Shown: positions 1 through 9,747, counted from the stretch's first letter. The stretch: 64,000 nt of DNA from Anaerobaca lacustris (GCF_030012215.1 NZ_JASCXX010000004.1:124001-188000); one strand, 5' to 3'. Made by a program: numbers and translations. The notes: a model not told the origin generated them from the sequence alone.

Positions 1-90
1 GGCGGGCATTTCGGCCGCGAGCTGCCTGAGTTCACCTGGGAGAAGACCGATATGGTCGAGGCCCTGCAGAAGGCCGCCCGGAAGAGGTAG
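1..90 (+). CDS. metK: S-adenosylmethionine synthetase, C-terminal end (partial)
   Basis: The first 29 codons before the TAG stop encode the C-terminal tail of methionine adenosyltransferase, which makes S-adenosylmethionine from ATP and methionine in the cytoplasm. The visible signature is GHFGRELPEFTWEKTD followed by a short basic tail, which matches the conserved family end. The 5' part lies outside the window, so catalytic residues cannot be checked. A strong hairpin terminator follows 28 bases later, so this is the last gene of its transcript. Confidence 0.88.
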   Translation, partial: GGHFGRELPEFTWEKTDMVEALQKAARKR

Positions 91-118
91 ACGGGCACAC
101 GGTCCATCACACATCACG

Positions 119-143
119 AGCCCGGCCACAAGCCGGGCTTTTT
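119..143 (+). terminator. Rho-independent terminator after metK
   Basis: AGCCCGGC and GCCGGGCT form an 8-bp GC-rich stem around a 5-base loop, followed directly by a run of T. This is a textbook intrinsic terminator for the plus-strand metK transcript. Confidence 0.9.
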
Positions 144-241
144 CGTGCGCCCCATCGTTCAAGGCACAAAAAGGCGTGGGCCCACGCCACATGGCTGCGG
201 GCCCACGCATACTGCCTTCTTCGTCGCCGATGGCGATTGTG

Positions 242-3115
242 CTACTGACCAGCCAGATACCGGATCTCAAACGGTGACAACACGCGATCATAGAAACGAA
301 TCTCATCGAGCGCGCCGTTGAACGGATTGCCCCCGTCGCGAACGGAGGCCCCGAACACCATAGCCGCTGTCGGGTCCGACCCGAACGAGAAGGCGGCCTC
401 GGCGCCCAACTGCCCGGCCATGTAGACCTTCCCGACGGCCCCGTCGAACGTCACCGCCACGTGGTACCATTCCCCGATCGGCAGCGCCGCCGTCGGAATG
501 TCGGCGATGCCTTCCCTCTGGAAGCGAACGATGCCGGTGTCGATGTTGGCTTCGATCTGCCACATCATCTCGGCAGCCGACCAGCCCGGATCCCTCTTGC
601 CGATCAGGCCCTGATACTGGCCGCTGAGACCGTCCCAGTTTGCCCACAGCGAAACCGAGAGCTGACCCGTCGCGGCTGAGGGATTCAGCGTACCCAAATC
701 GACGTACTGAGCACCGGTTCCATCGAAGTGCAGACCCGAGCCGACCTGTCCGGGCACATAAACGGGATCCCCGACGGCGATGCCGTGGTGCCCGTTGCCG
801 GAGCCGTCCTCGACGTCGCCCTCCAGGGCGTAGTACGCCACCAGACCGCTGTTGCCCGGATCGACGACGCCGGGGCGCCCAACGCCGATCTCATCGACGT
901 AGATCCGCCCGGAGCCTCCGGCCACCGGATTGGTCCGATTGCCCACGCCGATGTACATCATCTCGACGTTGTTCATGGCCACGCCGCCGAATGAGCTGAA
1001 CGGAATCTCCCACGTCTGCCACTGCGTAATCACCGTCGCCTCCGGATCGGGATGGGTCACCACGGCCGTCCGGCCGGCGCGATCCTCCAAGGCCACGTAC
1101 ACCGGTGCCGGGGCGTTGCCCGGCGTCTCGTCTGTGGCCGCCGCATTGCCTCGGAAGTGCACCACAAGGGTATCAGCCCCGCTGACGGTCCAGTTGGCCC
1201 CGCCGAAGTCCCGCTCGGCCTCGGAATAGTAGGGAGCGGTCGCGTTGTCGTATTCCAGCGGCATGGCCTGGGAGCCGGCGAAGACGATCCTTCTCTCGGC
1301 AAACGGTGTTTCAAGATAGCCGACGGTCGAGCCGGTGTTGTTCTCCCAGCCGTCGATCCAGGTCTGGAAGATGGCCGTGCCGGCGTCGATGTCGTCGTTG
1401 TAGGCCTCGAAATTCTCAACGGTGATGTACTCTTTCGTCGAGAAGCTCCAGATCGGTCCGGCCCAGACACTCGGCTCGGCCGCTTCGTTGACCTCGTCGA
1501 TCTTCCAGTAGTAGATCTGTCCGAGGTCCAGCCCGCTGACCGCATGCCGGCTTGCGCTCGCCGTTGCGACGAGGGCCTCACCCGATGCCACAGCCGCCCG
1601 GTCGGCGCTGAAGTAGACTTCGTGCACCGCCGCCTCGCGGCCACCACGCCAATCGAGGACCACGTCCAGCTCTACGCCGCTCTGACCGTTGGCGGGCTCA
1701 GGCTCTCTCGCCATCACAGGTTTGTAGAGGAACCGGACCTCACTGAGACCGAACTGGGGCATCCTTCCACCCCAATTGCTGTTGGCCGTCAGTCGGATGT
1801 ACTTGGCGGCCACGCCGTCGAAGCCAATGGTGGTGTTGTGGACGTAGGTGGCAGTGGCAGTGGCCTGAGCGAATTCGTGATCGCCGAGGGCCGTCCACTC
1901 AACGCCATCGACCGAGTATTCGATGGTGACGTCTTTGAGACCGAAGCCCAGGATCAGCTCAAACTGTACGTTGTAGTTCCAAACCCACATTTCGTGGAGC
2001 TTGTAGACTTCGGGGAACTCGTACTGAATCCAGGCCGGCTCCGGGGCAGTCATATCGGTCAGCCACATGTCGTCTGCTTCGATCGCGTGTTGACCGGCGG
2101 CGTTGAGTCCGGAGCTGTTGATCGTGTTCTGCGGCCCGGCCCCTTCTTCGGCGCTCGAGGCGGTGGCGATGATGTTCTGGATCGGATAGACGAACGGCTC
2201 GACGGTGAAGCTCCAGACGACACCGGTGAAGACGGCGAAATCAGGAGCGCCGTTGACCTCGTCCACGCGCCAGTAGTAGGTTTGCTCGTAGTCCAGCCCT
2301 CCCGGCGGATCGAACGTCGTCCCGGTCTGGCCCTGGCTGAGCAGCACGCCCATCGGATTGGCCCGGGTGGCCTCCTCCACGGCCGCCAAGGTGGTCCCGA
2401 AGTACACATCGTGCGTGACGGCGCTCTCGCCGGGCGTCCAGCCCAGCACGACGTCGCGGGCGATGTCGGTGGCGTCACTGGCCGGACGCGGGTCCGTGGC
2501 GATGCCAGTGACGACATCCCCGATCTTGACGTTGTCGATGTGGAGGCTTCCCGTGGTGCCAGCGGCGGCATCACTGGAGATCAGCACGCTCTCGATGCTG
2601 ACGAAGTTGGCGTTGGTGAGCGTGCCGACCACCGTGCCGTTCAGCGTGACGGTGATCTCGGTGCCGTTCTGCTCCAGCATCACGTTGTTGTACTCCCCGG
2701 CCACAGTGGCGGCGCCGGTGATCTCGACCCAGCCGGGCCAGCCGCCATCGACGGAATTGGCATGGGTCAGTGGGCCGCCGGGCCAGCAGTAGATCTCAAG
2801 GTAGGCGCTGCTGTCGGCGCTGGCGATATTGACGTGCATGTTGAAATTGTCGTTCGCCAGGAAGTCGAACGAGACTTTGTTCTCGCCAGAAACGGGTCGG
2901 GAGATCCCGCATCGCACCCAGTCGGTGGCTTGCGTCCCAGCGATGAGAACCTCCTGATCCACAATCAGGATCTCAATGGTCCCGTTCGTCTGGGTCGCCC
3001 AGCCATTGCCCACCAGGCCATCGGGCCGGTTGAAGTCGTCCATGAAGGGCGCTCCCCAGGCATTGGCAACCAGGAGCATACAAACAAACACCGTGAACCT
3101 TTTCATCTTACTCAT
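242..3115 (-). CDS. Exported multidomain discoidin/LamG protein (paralogue A)
   Basis: A large exported protein of 957 aa. The start at 3115 is chosen because GGAAGGAG lies just upstream and the reading then opens with a signal peptide (MSKMKRF, then a hydrophobic core ending AWGA). Rough order: N-terminal concanavalin-like module (about 22-200), Fn3-like module (205-300), F5/8-type discoidin domain (about 310-465, with PAWIQYEFPEV and YIRLTANSNWGG), second Fn3-like module, a further beta-sandwich beginning ITVENFEAYNDD, and a C-terminal LamG domain (about 755-957, with DEIRFYDRVLS). Such proteins usually bind polysaccharide outside the cell; no catalytic centre was seen, so binding or adhesion is inferred. 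It follows its paralogue at 3225-6053 on the same strand and may be co-transcribed with it. Confidence 0.85.
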   Translation of the reverse strand: MSKMKRFTVFVCMLLVANAWGAPFMDDFNRPDGLVGNGWATQTNGTIEILIVDQEVLIAGTQATDWVRCGISRPVSGENKVSFDFLANDNFNMHVNIASADSSAYLEIYCWPGGPLTHANSVDGGWPGWVEITGAATVAGEYNNVMLEQNGTEITVTLNGTVVGTLTNANFVSIESVLISSDAAAGTTGSLHIDNVKIGDVVTGIATDPRPASDATDIARDVVLGWTPGESAVTHDVYFGTTLAAVEEATRANPMGVLLSQGQTGTTFDPPGGLDYEQTYYWRVDEVNGAPDFAVFTGVVWSFTVEPFVYPIQNIIATASSAEEGAGPQNTINSSGLNAAGQHAIEADDMWLTDMTAPEPAWIQYEFPEVYKLHEMWVWNYNVQFELILGFGLKDVTIEYSVDGVEWTALGDHEFAQATATATYVHNTTIGFDGVAAKYIRLTANSNWGGRMPQFGLSEVRFLYKPVMAREPEPANGQSGVELDVVLDWRGGREAAVHEVYFSADRAAVASGEALVATASASRHAVSGLDLGQIYYWKIDEVNEAAEPSVWAGPIWSFSTKEYITVENFEAYNDDIDAGTAIFQTWIDGWENNTGSTVGYLETPFAERRIVFAGSQAMPLEYDNATAPYYSEAERDFGGANWTVSGADTLVVHFRGNAAATDETPGNAPAPVYVALEDRAGRTAVVTHPDPEATVITQWQTWEIPFSSFGGVAMNNVEMMYIGVGNRTNPVAGGSGRIYVDEIGVGRPGVVDPGNSGLVAYYALEGDVEDGSGNGHHGIAVGDPVYVPGQVGSGLHFDGTGAQYVDLGTLNPSAATGQLSVSLWANWDGLSGQYQGLIGKRDPGWSAAEMMWQIEANIDTGIVRFQREGIADIPTAALPIGEWYHVAVTFDGAVGKVYMAGQLGAEAAFSFGSDPTAAMVFGASVRDGGNPFNGALDEIRFYDRVLSPFEIRYLAGQ

Positions 3116-3144
3116 GGCACTTCTCCTTCCCAAACCAAACGCAA

Positions 3145-3227
3145 GGCAGGGCAACATGGCGTCGCCCTGCCCCGACTTGTTTATGACAATCTCCGTCAAC
3201 GCAGGCGCCCGCGTCTGTCGGAGATTA
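3145..3227. repeat. Inverted repeats between the two LamG paralogues
   Basis: Two dyads fill the gap between the paralogues. One is an imperfect palindrome at 3145-3171, GGCAGGGC with GTCGCCCTGCC around CATGG, which resembles the 20-bp GGGCGACGCATGCGTCGCCC palindromes elsewhere in this window. The other pairs AATCTCCG with CGGAGATT just after the stop codon of the upstream paralogue and could act as an attenuator or processing hairpin. There is no T-run, so full termination is not supported. Confidence 0.45.
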
Positions 3228-6053
3228 CATCGGCTTATGCGCCGGCACTCTCCCGCCGGCCAACCAGGCAATCTCTCCATCGGACAGCGCTCGGTCGTAG
3301 ATGCGGACTTCGTCGACCAGACCGGGGAAGAAATTGTCGTTGTCCTGGCGTTTGCCTATACGGACCTCTCCGGGCGTGTTGACGTTGCCGACCTCGGCGC
3401 TGCCGATGGGCCGGCCGTCGCCGTACCAACTCACCGTTGCGCCGTCGAACGTTGCGGCCAGATGGTGCCACTCCAGGTCGATCGGGACGATGTCCTGCTC
3501 CCAGCCATGGCGGTGCAGGCCGTAGTAGCCCAGTGTCGTGGTGCCCGTATCGCCCACCGCCTGGATATCGAAATGCTGGCCGTCTACACCGGCTCCGGTG
3601 AACCCGAAGACATTGGTCCAGGCCGGAATCGACGTTGTATCCGCCTTGGCCCAGCCGGAAATCGTCCGCGGCGCCGCCCCGGCAATCCCGACCCCGGCCA
3701 CCGAGACATAGGCGTCGGTGCCGTTGAGCTGAACGGCCTGCCCTGTCACACCGGTCCCGTAGGCCACCTGGCCGTTGGCCACACCGTTGTATCCGTTGCC
3801 GGAACCATCGCTGAGGTTGCCGTCGAACGCGTAGTAGGCCGCGAGACCGGCGGCATCGGGCTCGACGGGCGTCACGTACTCGACCGCCTTGGGATACAGC
3901 CGGATGTCGTCGAAGTACAATACACCGGCCGCACCGGCGCCCTCGATACCAATCGTGAGGCTGCTGACGCTTCGCAGATTGGTCCCGACGGCAGACAGGT
4001 CGACGTTCCAGGGTTGCCAGACGGGTTTGGCGATATCGGCGACTGCGCCGTCATACGCCACCTTGATGTTGTTGATCTTCAGATACATCTGTCCCGTGTT
4101 GCCGGGCGCGCCGCGGAAGTACAGCGAGAGCGTCCGGACACCGTTGGCACTCCAATCCTGGGGCACGTCGAACGTCCGCACGGCCTCGGCAATGGTCAGA
4201 CCATTCGTGTTGTCATAGAACAGCGGCATGGACTGCCGTCCGCTGCGCACGATGATCCGCTCGGCAAACGGCATGTCCAGATGCCCGACGGTCGAGCCGG
4301 TGTCGTTCTCCCAGCCGTCGATCCAGGTCTGGAAGATGGCCGTGCCGCCGTCGATGTCATCGCCGTATCCCTCGAAGTCTTCCACCGTGACATATTCCAC
4401 CGTCGAGAAGCTCCAGACGGGACCTTCCCAGACGCTCGGCGCGGCGGCTTCGTTGACCTCGTTGACCTTCCAGTAGTACGTCGTTCCAAGGCTCAGCCCC
4501 TCGACGTCATAGCGGCTCTCTGCAACCGTATCCAAAAGGGCCGTTCCGTCGATAACGGCTTGCTCGTCGTCGCTGAAGTAGATCTCGTGCACCGCCGCCT
4601 CGCGACCGCCGCGCCAATCGAGGGCCACAGCCAGATCCAGGGCCGTCCGGCCGTCGGCAGGCACGGGTTCCCTGGCAACCACGGGCTTGTAGTAGAAGCG
4701 GACTTCGCTGAGGCCGGACTGGGGCATCATGCCGCTCCAGTTGCTGTTGGCCGTCAGGCGGACGTACTTGGCGACCACACCGTCCAGATCCACCGTCGTA
4801 TTGGGGGCATACGTCGCCCGGGCAGTGGCGCGGGCGAATTCGTAATCGCCCAGAGCCGTCCACTCCTCGCCGTCAACGGAATACTCGATGGTGACCTCTT
4901 TGAGCCCGAAGCCCAGCACCAACTCGAACTGCACGTTGTAGTTCCAGACCCACATCTCATGGAGATTGAGAACTTCGGGGAATTCGTACTGAATCCAGGC
5001 CGGCTGTTCGCCGCTGATATCAGTCAACCACATGTCCGTCGCCGCCGTCGAGTGCTGATCGGCTGCGTTCAGACCGGAACCATCGATCGTGTTCTCCGGT
5101 CCGGCTCCTGCCTCGCCGCTGGAGGCGGTGGCGATGATGTTCTGGACCGGGTAGACGAACGGCTCGACCGTAAAGCTCCAGACGCCGCCCTTGAAGACCG
5201 TGCTGTCGGGGGCCGCGTTGACCTCGTCGACTCGCCAGTAATAGGTCTGGCCAAAGTCGAGCAATCCAGGCGGATCGAACGTGGCGGCCGTCTGGCCCTG
5301 ACTGACCAGCACGCCCATCGGATTCGCTCGGCTGGCATCATTGACGTCATCGAAAACCATACCGAAATACACGTCGTGCCCAACCGCGAACACGCCCGGC
5401 GACCAGGCCAGAATCACATCATGCGGCACATCAACGGCACCGCTGGCGGGGCTGGGGTCGGCGGCGGTCGTTCGGGGCTTGAAAACCGTCGGAACGTATT
5501 CGCCCACGTAGAATTGCACATAGTCCATCCAGAACTCGCCGGGCTGATTCTGGACGTGAATCGAGATTTGGGCCGGGTTCACCGCGGCGGTGAGAACCGG
5601 CGTCGTAACGTGATACTCCGTCCACTCCTCGGTGATCGTGACCATCTCGGCGCCGTAGCCGGTCCACGGATCCACAGCCAGCTCGGGCTTGAGATTGAGC
5701 TGTAGCTCACCCTCTTTGCTCTTGAACCAGGCGGAGAAGGTGTACTGCTTGCCCGATTCGAATACGCCGCTATAGAAGGTCTGAATGCCGGCATCCCAGA
5801 AATTGGCTCCCGCCGTGGGGACGACCACGTGCATGCAGTAACTTCCCTCCACCACCTCCTCCGGGATATTGGCGCCCACGACTTCGGTCACGATGCTGCG
5901 TGTATGACCGCCATACCCGCCCCAGCCCGTCTCCGTGCCGTCCTCGAAATTGCCGTTCACCAGCAGATTCTCGATCTCCTGGGCGTGGCCTGCACCCGAC
6001 CCCACAAGACCGACCAACAACACTACCATCAACCAGACTGCTCGCGATCTCAT
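3225..6053 (-). CDS. Exported multidomain CBM/discoidin/LamG protein (paralogue B)
   Basis: A 942-aa exported protein starting at an ATG preceded by AGGAGGATGTGTC. The signal peptide ends near GAGHAQ. The N-terminal module (about 27-180, opening IENLLVNGNFEDG) looks like a CBM4/9-type carbohydrate-binding fold and differs from the N-terminus of the neighbouring paralogue. From about residue 190 the two proteins align closely: Fn3-like, discoidin, second Fn3-like, the VEDFEGYGDD module, then LamG with VDEVRIYDRALS. No glycosidase active site is evident. Likely role is recognition of extracellular polysaccharide at the cell surface, inferred from domain content only. Confidence 0.86.
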   Translation of the reverse strand: MRSRAVWLMVVLLVGLVGSGAGHAQEIENLLVNGNFEDGTETGWGGYGGHTRSIVTEVVGANIPEEVVEGSYCMHVVVPTAGANFWDAGIQTFYSGVFESGKQYTFSAWFKSKEGELQLNLKPELAVDPWTGYGAEMVTITEEWTEYHVTTPVLTAAVNPAQISIHVQNQPGEFWMDYVQFYVGEYVPTVFKPRTTAADPSPASGAVDVPHDVILAWSPGVFAVGHDVYFGMVFDDVNDASRANPMGVLVSQGQTAATFDPPGLLDFGQTYYWRVDEVNAAPDSTVFKGGVWSFTVEPFVYPVQNIIATASSGEAGAGPENTIDGSGLNAADQHSTAATDMWLTDISGEQPAWIQYEFPEVLNLHEMWVWNYNVQFELVLGFGLKEVTIEYSVDGEEWTALGDYEFARATARATYAPNTTVDLDGVVAKYVRLTANSNWSGMMPQSGLSEVRFYYKPVVAREPVPADGRTALDLAVALDWRGGREAAVHEIYFSDDEQAVIDGTALLDTVAESRYDVEGLSLGTTYYWKVNEVNEAAAPSVWEGPVWSFSTVEYVTVEDFEGYGDDIDGGTAIFQTWIDGWENDTGSTVGHLDMPFAERIIVRSGRQSMPLFYDNTNGLTIAEAVRTFDVPQDWSANGVRTLSLYFRGAPGNTGQMYLKINNIKVAYDGAVADIAKPVWQPWNVDLSAVGTNLRSVSSLTIGIEGAGAAGVLYFDDIRLYPKAVEYVTPVEPDAAGLAAYYAFDGNLSDGSGNGYNGVANGQVAYGTGVTGQAVQLNGTDAYVSVAGVGIAGAAPRTISGWAKADTTSIPAWTNVFGFTGAGVDGQHFDIQAVGDTGTTTLGYYGLHRHGWEQDIVPIDLEWHHLAATFDGATVSWYGDGRPIGSAEVGNVNTPGEVRIGKRQDNDNFFPGLVDEVRIYDRALSDGEIAWLAGGRVPAHKPM

Positions 6054-6333
6054 GACACATCCTCCTACTTGTTCTGGGGTCGCTTGGCGACCCGATACGG
6101 TAGACGGCTACCGGGTCTGTCCCGGCTCCTGGAATCGCTCGCCCAAGACCGGTGGCAAGCGTAGGGAAATCGAAAGGCAGGTTCGCCCGACGGGGCGGCT
6201 TCTCTTCATATCACACTCTCCGGACCCTTCCCGACAGAATCGCTCTGGGCATCCGTACAGGAACTACCACGTCACCAGACGAAACGATTATACTCTTATC
6301 GGCCCGTGACGGTCAACCACCGAATCGACCGTT

Positions 6334-7311
6334 TCAGGCAGACGGCCCGTTTGAGGCGGGCCTGAGGTCCCCCTGGGCCCACACCGACAAGCCGGCCCCG
6401 GCCAGCAGCAGGACACCGAAAACCAGTTGCAGCGGGCCCAGACGCTCGTGAAAGACCACGCGGGAGATGCTGAAGACCACGAAGGGTTGCGCCAGGATCA
6501 CCAGCGTGGGCAGGGTCGCTCCGATCCGCTTGATGGCAGCGTAGAAGAAGACATGGCCCAGTGCAATGGCGGTGATTCCGGAGACAACCACCGCCATCCA
6601 TCCGGCGAGCCCCATGGAGGCGGCCTGGGCTGGCTGCCCGAATAGAATCGCCCCGATCCAAAGTGCTCCGGTCGTGTAAAGGCTGATGACGGCAAAACCA
6701 CTGCGCGAATCGACCTCCCTAAGCCAGACTTTCACCGAGACGGCGTAGGCACCCCACATGGCCGCACAAATCAGCGCGATCGCGACGCCCCTGGTGGTCC
6801 CCACAGCGACGAAATCCGACTTGAAATACAGCACGCCGAGGACCCCCGTTGCCGACAGACCCAATCCCAACCAGAAACGCCCGCTCCTCGCCAGCGGTCT
6901 CTCGTCGGCGAAGAACAGCAGCGAGAAGGCGGTCACCCACAGCACGGAGGTCTTCGACAGCAGTGTGGCAAAGGCGGCGCCGATGTAATAGAACGACACC
7001 GCCCACAGGCTCTGCATCCCAATGTTGACCGCGAAAGGCAGAAGGGCCAGACGCCACGTGCGTCGGTCGAACCTCCCGGCGTGCATGAAATACAGCAGCA
7101 CGGGCAGCCAGAACAGGCAGGCCACAGTGTAGCGAAGCGCGTTCTGCGTCCAGGAATCGACGTAGCCGGTCAGTTGCTTGATGAAGATCGGGCCGATCGA
7201 CCAGCAGCACAGGGCCCCGAGGGACGCGGCCGTGGCGGCCATGTCGATCCGGCCTCTCTTCTTGGCCTTCAATTCATTCAACAGGGTGGCTCCGGTCTCG
7301 GCCAATGACAA
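6334..7311 (-). CDS. EamA/DMT-superfamily transporter
   Basis: An inner-membrane protein of 325 aa with about ten hydrophobic segments arranged as two EamA repeats, the usual layout and length of drug/metabolite transporters. The second repeat carries the family-like stretches SGITAIALGHVFFYAAI and LGPLQLVFGVLLLAGAGLSVW. The substrate cannot be predicted. The chosen ATG has only a weak AAGG upstream; an internal ATG at residue 24 is an alternative that would remove a charged N-terminal extension. It follows lpxB on the same strand with a 24-base gap, so the two may share a transcript. Confidence 0.82.
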   Translation of the reverse strand: MSLAETGATLLNELKAKKRGRIDMAATAASLGALCCWSIGPIFIKQLTGYVDSWTQNALRYTVACLFWLPVLLYFMHAGRFDRRTWRLALLPFAVNIGMQSLWAVSFYYIGAAFATLLSKTSVLWVTAFSLLFFADERPLARSGRFWLGLGLSATGVLGVLYFKSDFVAVGTTRGVAIALICAAMWGAYAVSVKVWLREVDSRSGFAVISLYTTGALWIGAILFGQPAQAASMGLAGWMAVVVSGITAIALGHVFFYAAIKRIGATLPTLVILAQPFVVFSISRVVFHERLGPLQLVFGVLLLAGAGLSVWAQGDLRPASNGPSA

Positions 7312-7335
7312 CCTTGCAGGGACAATGCGGCAGGT

Positions 7336-8478
7336 TCAATCGAGCATGTCGAGGACAATGCGGGCCACCTCCCGGCCAGCCTTCTTCTCCGTCAAAGGCT
7401 CGACCATGTCGATCAGGTCGTTGCTGAGGCGATTCAGCGCCTCGGGGTTCTTCAAGAGCGCGGCAACCTTCTCGACAATCGGGTCGATCGACGTGAAGTA
7501 CGGCATGAACTCCGGCACCAAAGCGCGATCCGCCAACAGGTTGACGAGTGTGAAGAACTTCGGATGCACCAGCCACCGGCCGACGAGGTGCCACAGAATG
7601 CGATTGGTTTGGTACATCACGACCATCGGACAGCCCGCCGAGGCGACCTCCAGCGTCGCACTGCCGCTGGCGACCAAGGCAAAATCCACGACGTCGGAGG
7701 TGTCGGTCACCGAGTCGACCGAATAGTCGCACGAGAAACCGGGGATCTGCATGCGCTCGAGCAGGGCGCGTCGGTCTTCGTTGGCCGTCACGGCAACGAA
7801 CTGCGGCGACCGAAACTGCTGTTTCAACCGCAGGGCGATCTGTTGCATGGGGCGCCACAGCGATTCAATTTCCGCCAGCCTCGAACCGGGCATCAGTGCA
7901 ATCCGCGCCCGGCGAGGGTCGAACGCCGAGTAGTCTTTGCGGAAGCTGGTCAAATCGGCCGGCAGCTTATCCAGAAGTGGATTGCCGACAAAGGTCGCAT
8001 CGACGCCCCGCCGGGTGAACCATGCCTCCTCAAACGGCAGCAGACAACAGAGCCTGTCGCAGCAGCGCCGCAGCTTGCCGATCCGCCAGCCGCCCCACGC
8101 CCAGAGCTGCGGGGCCACATAAAACAGCGTCCGAACGCCGGCCCGCTTGGCCGCTTTGGCGACGTGGAAATTGAACGACGGAGAATCGCAGACGATCACG
8201 AGATCGAACGGCCGCTCGTGCAGGCAGCCCTTGATTCGCCGCAGGAGCTTGTAGTAGTACCCCGCGTGGGCCACCGCCTTGTAGGTCATCACCGCCCCGC
8301 CGACCGTGTTTTCGATCAGTTCGCAGCCGGCCTCGGCCATCTTGGGCCCGCCGATGCCGACGAACTCAATATCCCTTCCGCCCGTCTTCAGCGCGTGGAT
8401 CAGCCCCGCACAGTGCACGTCGGCACTGGGGTCGTTGGCACTGATGAACAGCCGGTATTCCTTCTTCGCGTCTGCCAT
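7336..8478 (-). CDS. lpxB: Lipid-A-disaccharide synthase homologue
   Basis: Glycosyltransferase family 19 protein that condenses UDP-2,3-diacylglucosamine with lipid X during lipid A synthesis at the inner membrane. Family hallmarks are clear: CDSPSFNFHVAKAAKRAG, VAPQLWAWGGWRIGK, LPFEEAWF, MPGSRLAEIE and SGSATLEVASAGCPMVVMY. The start at 8478 fits the family N-terminus (MADAKKEYRLFISAND); in-frame upstream starts at 8508 and 8517 lack similarity. Two usually conserved places differ: the N-terminal GExSGD-type loop reads ANDPSAD, and the usual GHP reads GNP in FVGNPLLD. It may therefore be a diverged LpxB, but the rest of the protein is well conserved. Confidence 0.85.
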   Translation of the reverse strand: MADAKKEYRLFISANDPSADVHCAGLIHALKTGGRDIEFVGIGGPKMAEAGCELIENTVGGAVMTYKAVAHAGYYYKLLRRIKGCLHERPFDLVIVCDSPSFNFHVAKAAKRAGVRTLFYVAPQLWAWGGWRIGKLRRCCDRLCCLLPFEEAWFTRRGVDATFVGNPLLDKLPADLTSFRKDYSAFDPRRARIALMPGSRLAEIESLWRPMQQIALRLKQQFRSPQFVAVTANEDRRALLERMQIPGFSCDYSVDSVTDTSDVVDFALVASGSATLEVASAGCPMVVMYQTNRILWHLVGRWLVHPKFFTLVNLLADRALVPEFMPYFTSIDPIVEKVAALLKNPEALNRLSNDLIDMVEPLTEKKAGREVARIVLDMLD

Positions 8479-8678
8479 AGTCTTTGAGTCGCTACGTCTT
8501 ACCACCATCGCCCCCAAACATCAATCCCCAATTCCAGCGCCGGCTGGGTCTGAGCGATGTCGAGTCCGCCATCCTGCGGGCCGTGCTCGCAGCGGTCTCC
8601 CCCGCCGTGGTCGTCCCATTCACGATTCGCAACAACAACGCCGTTCTCAAGGGGCCAAGAGGACTTGAGTCGAGGCTC

Positions 8679-9275
8679 CTATGACTCAGACTCGTCTTCC
8701 GGTTTGGTTTCGAGGAGCTTCTCAAAAACACGGAGGTCCTTGGGGATGTGTACGGTGACATATTCGCCGGTCTCGAGTTGGGTGTACGAGTGGTCGAGAA
8801 GGCCGTCGAAGAAGATGGTGTCGTCCGGACCCATCCGATAGGTCTTGTCCTCGATCCGCAGTTCCACACGGCCGCTCAGCACGTAGCAGAACTCCTGAAC
8901 GTCCTCGTGCAGGCCCATCACGTGGACGTGGTCGCCCTCTTCGGCGATGACGCGAATGAGCTTGCCCTTGTCGTAGCGGGCGACCCGGCATTTCTCCAGG
9001 CCCTTGTCTTTGCCCGACAGATGGCCGCGCGGCTCCTCCTTGGCCGTCCTCCGTTGAACGAACCGGCGCTCGGCCAGTCCGATCAGATCGCTCGTGGAAA
9101 TCTGCAGGGCCCCGGCCAGCGCATCGAGCGTCTTGAGCGAGGGCAGCGTCTTGTTCGTCTCGACCGACTCCACCGTCGGGTACGTCAGTCCGGAGCGCCC
9201 TGCCAGGGCCTGCAAGGTCAGATTCAGCCGGCGACGCAATACCCGAATGATGCGGAAATCGTAAGCGCTGTTCAC
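8679..9275 (-). CDS. XRE-family regulator with C-terminal cupin domain
   Basis: A 198-aa transcription factor. The N-terminal helix-turn-helix (about residues 8-65, with LTLQALAGRSGLTYPTVESVE) is followed by a small-molecule-binding cupin (about 105-185, with GRVELRIEDKTYRMGPDDT and LLDHSYTQLE). The GTG at 9275 is chosen because GAAGGAG lies seven bases upstream and the resulting length suits this class; longer readings add an unrelated charged leader. Proteins of this design usually repress or activate nearby metabolic or transport genes on binding a ligand. It is divergent from the first cheW gene, but no link to chemotaxis is implied. Confidence 0.87.
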   Translation of the reverse strand: MNSAYDFRIIRVLRRRLNLTLQALAGRSGLTYPTVESVETNKTLPSLKTLDALAGALQISTSDLIGLAERRFVQRRTAKEEPRGHLSGKDKGLEKCRVARYDKGKLIRVIAEEGDHVHVMGLHEDVQEFCYVLSGRVELRIEDKTYRMGPDDTIFFDGLLDHSYTQLETGEYVTVHIPKDLRVFEKLLETKPEDESES

Positions 9276-9747
9276 GTCATGCTCCTTCTCTTGGCGGCGT
9301 AAGGACGGCCGCTTTTCTCGATACGACTGCGCCTCCACATACTTATCGGACGCCTATGCAATATCGCCCCCAATAAACACGGTGAATGGGTGTTAGTAAA
9401 GAGGTTTTCGCAATGTGGCCCAAACAGGCCCCACAAGCCACTCTGGAACAGACGTTATAAAACCTGCTTTACATCCGCTGTGACACACCCTCGCGTTATT
9501 CACATAGCCACGGCACAACAACTGCGGCTGAAAGAACGATAACAAGACCGCCTTACTGGCATGGGGGTTCGATAAGGACCAAGTCAGACCTCAAAAGGCA
9601 GGAGATGCCGCATTCTTGGGGGGCATCGCCTAAGAAGACAAGTGCAGCAAGTCCGTCTGCCCCGGCCACGTCCGGCACGGGATTCGTGCCGCGCTGATGC
9701 GCCGGCGGATGGAAATCGCATTGGTTCTTTGGTGAAAGGGGACACAC
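9276..9747. other. Divergent intergenic region, no gene seen
   Basis: About 470 bases separate the XRE-cupin regulator (minus) from cheW (plus). It is more AT-rich than its neighbours around 9360-9480 and must hold both promoters, but I cannot assign boxes with confidence. A 7-bp inverted repeat, CGGCACG with CGTGCCG around GGATT, lies at 9673-9691, some 57 bases before the cheW start, and could be an operator or leader hairpin. No ORF here has a plausible start and coding character. Confidence 0.5.

Noticed and set aside
1052-5705. Long plus-strand open frames opposite the two LamG genes
   Set aside because: They lie antisense to proteins with clear domains, signal peptides and ribosome sites. 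High GC content keeps the opposite frames open; the translations look like no known protein.
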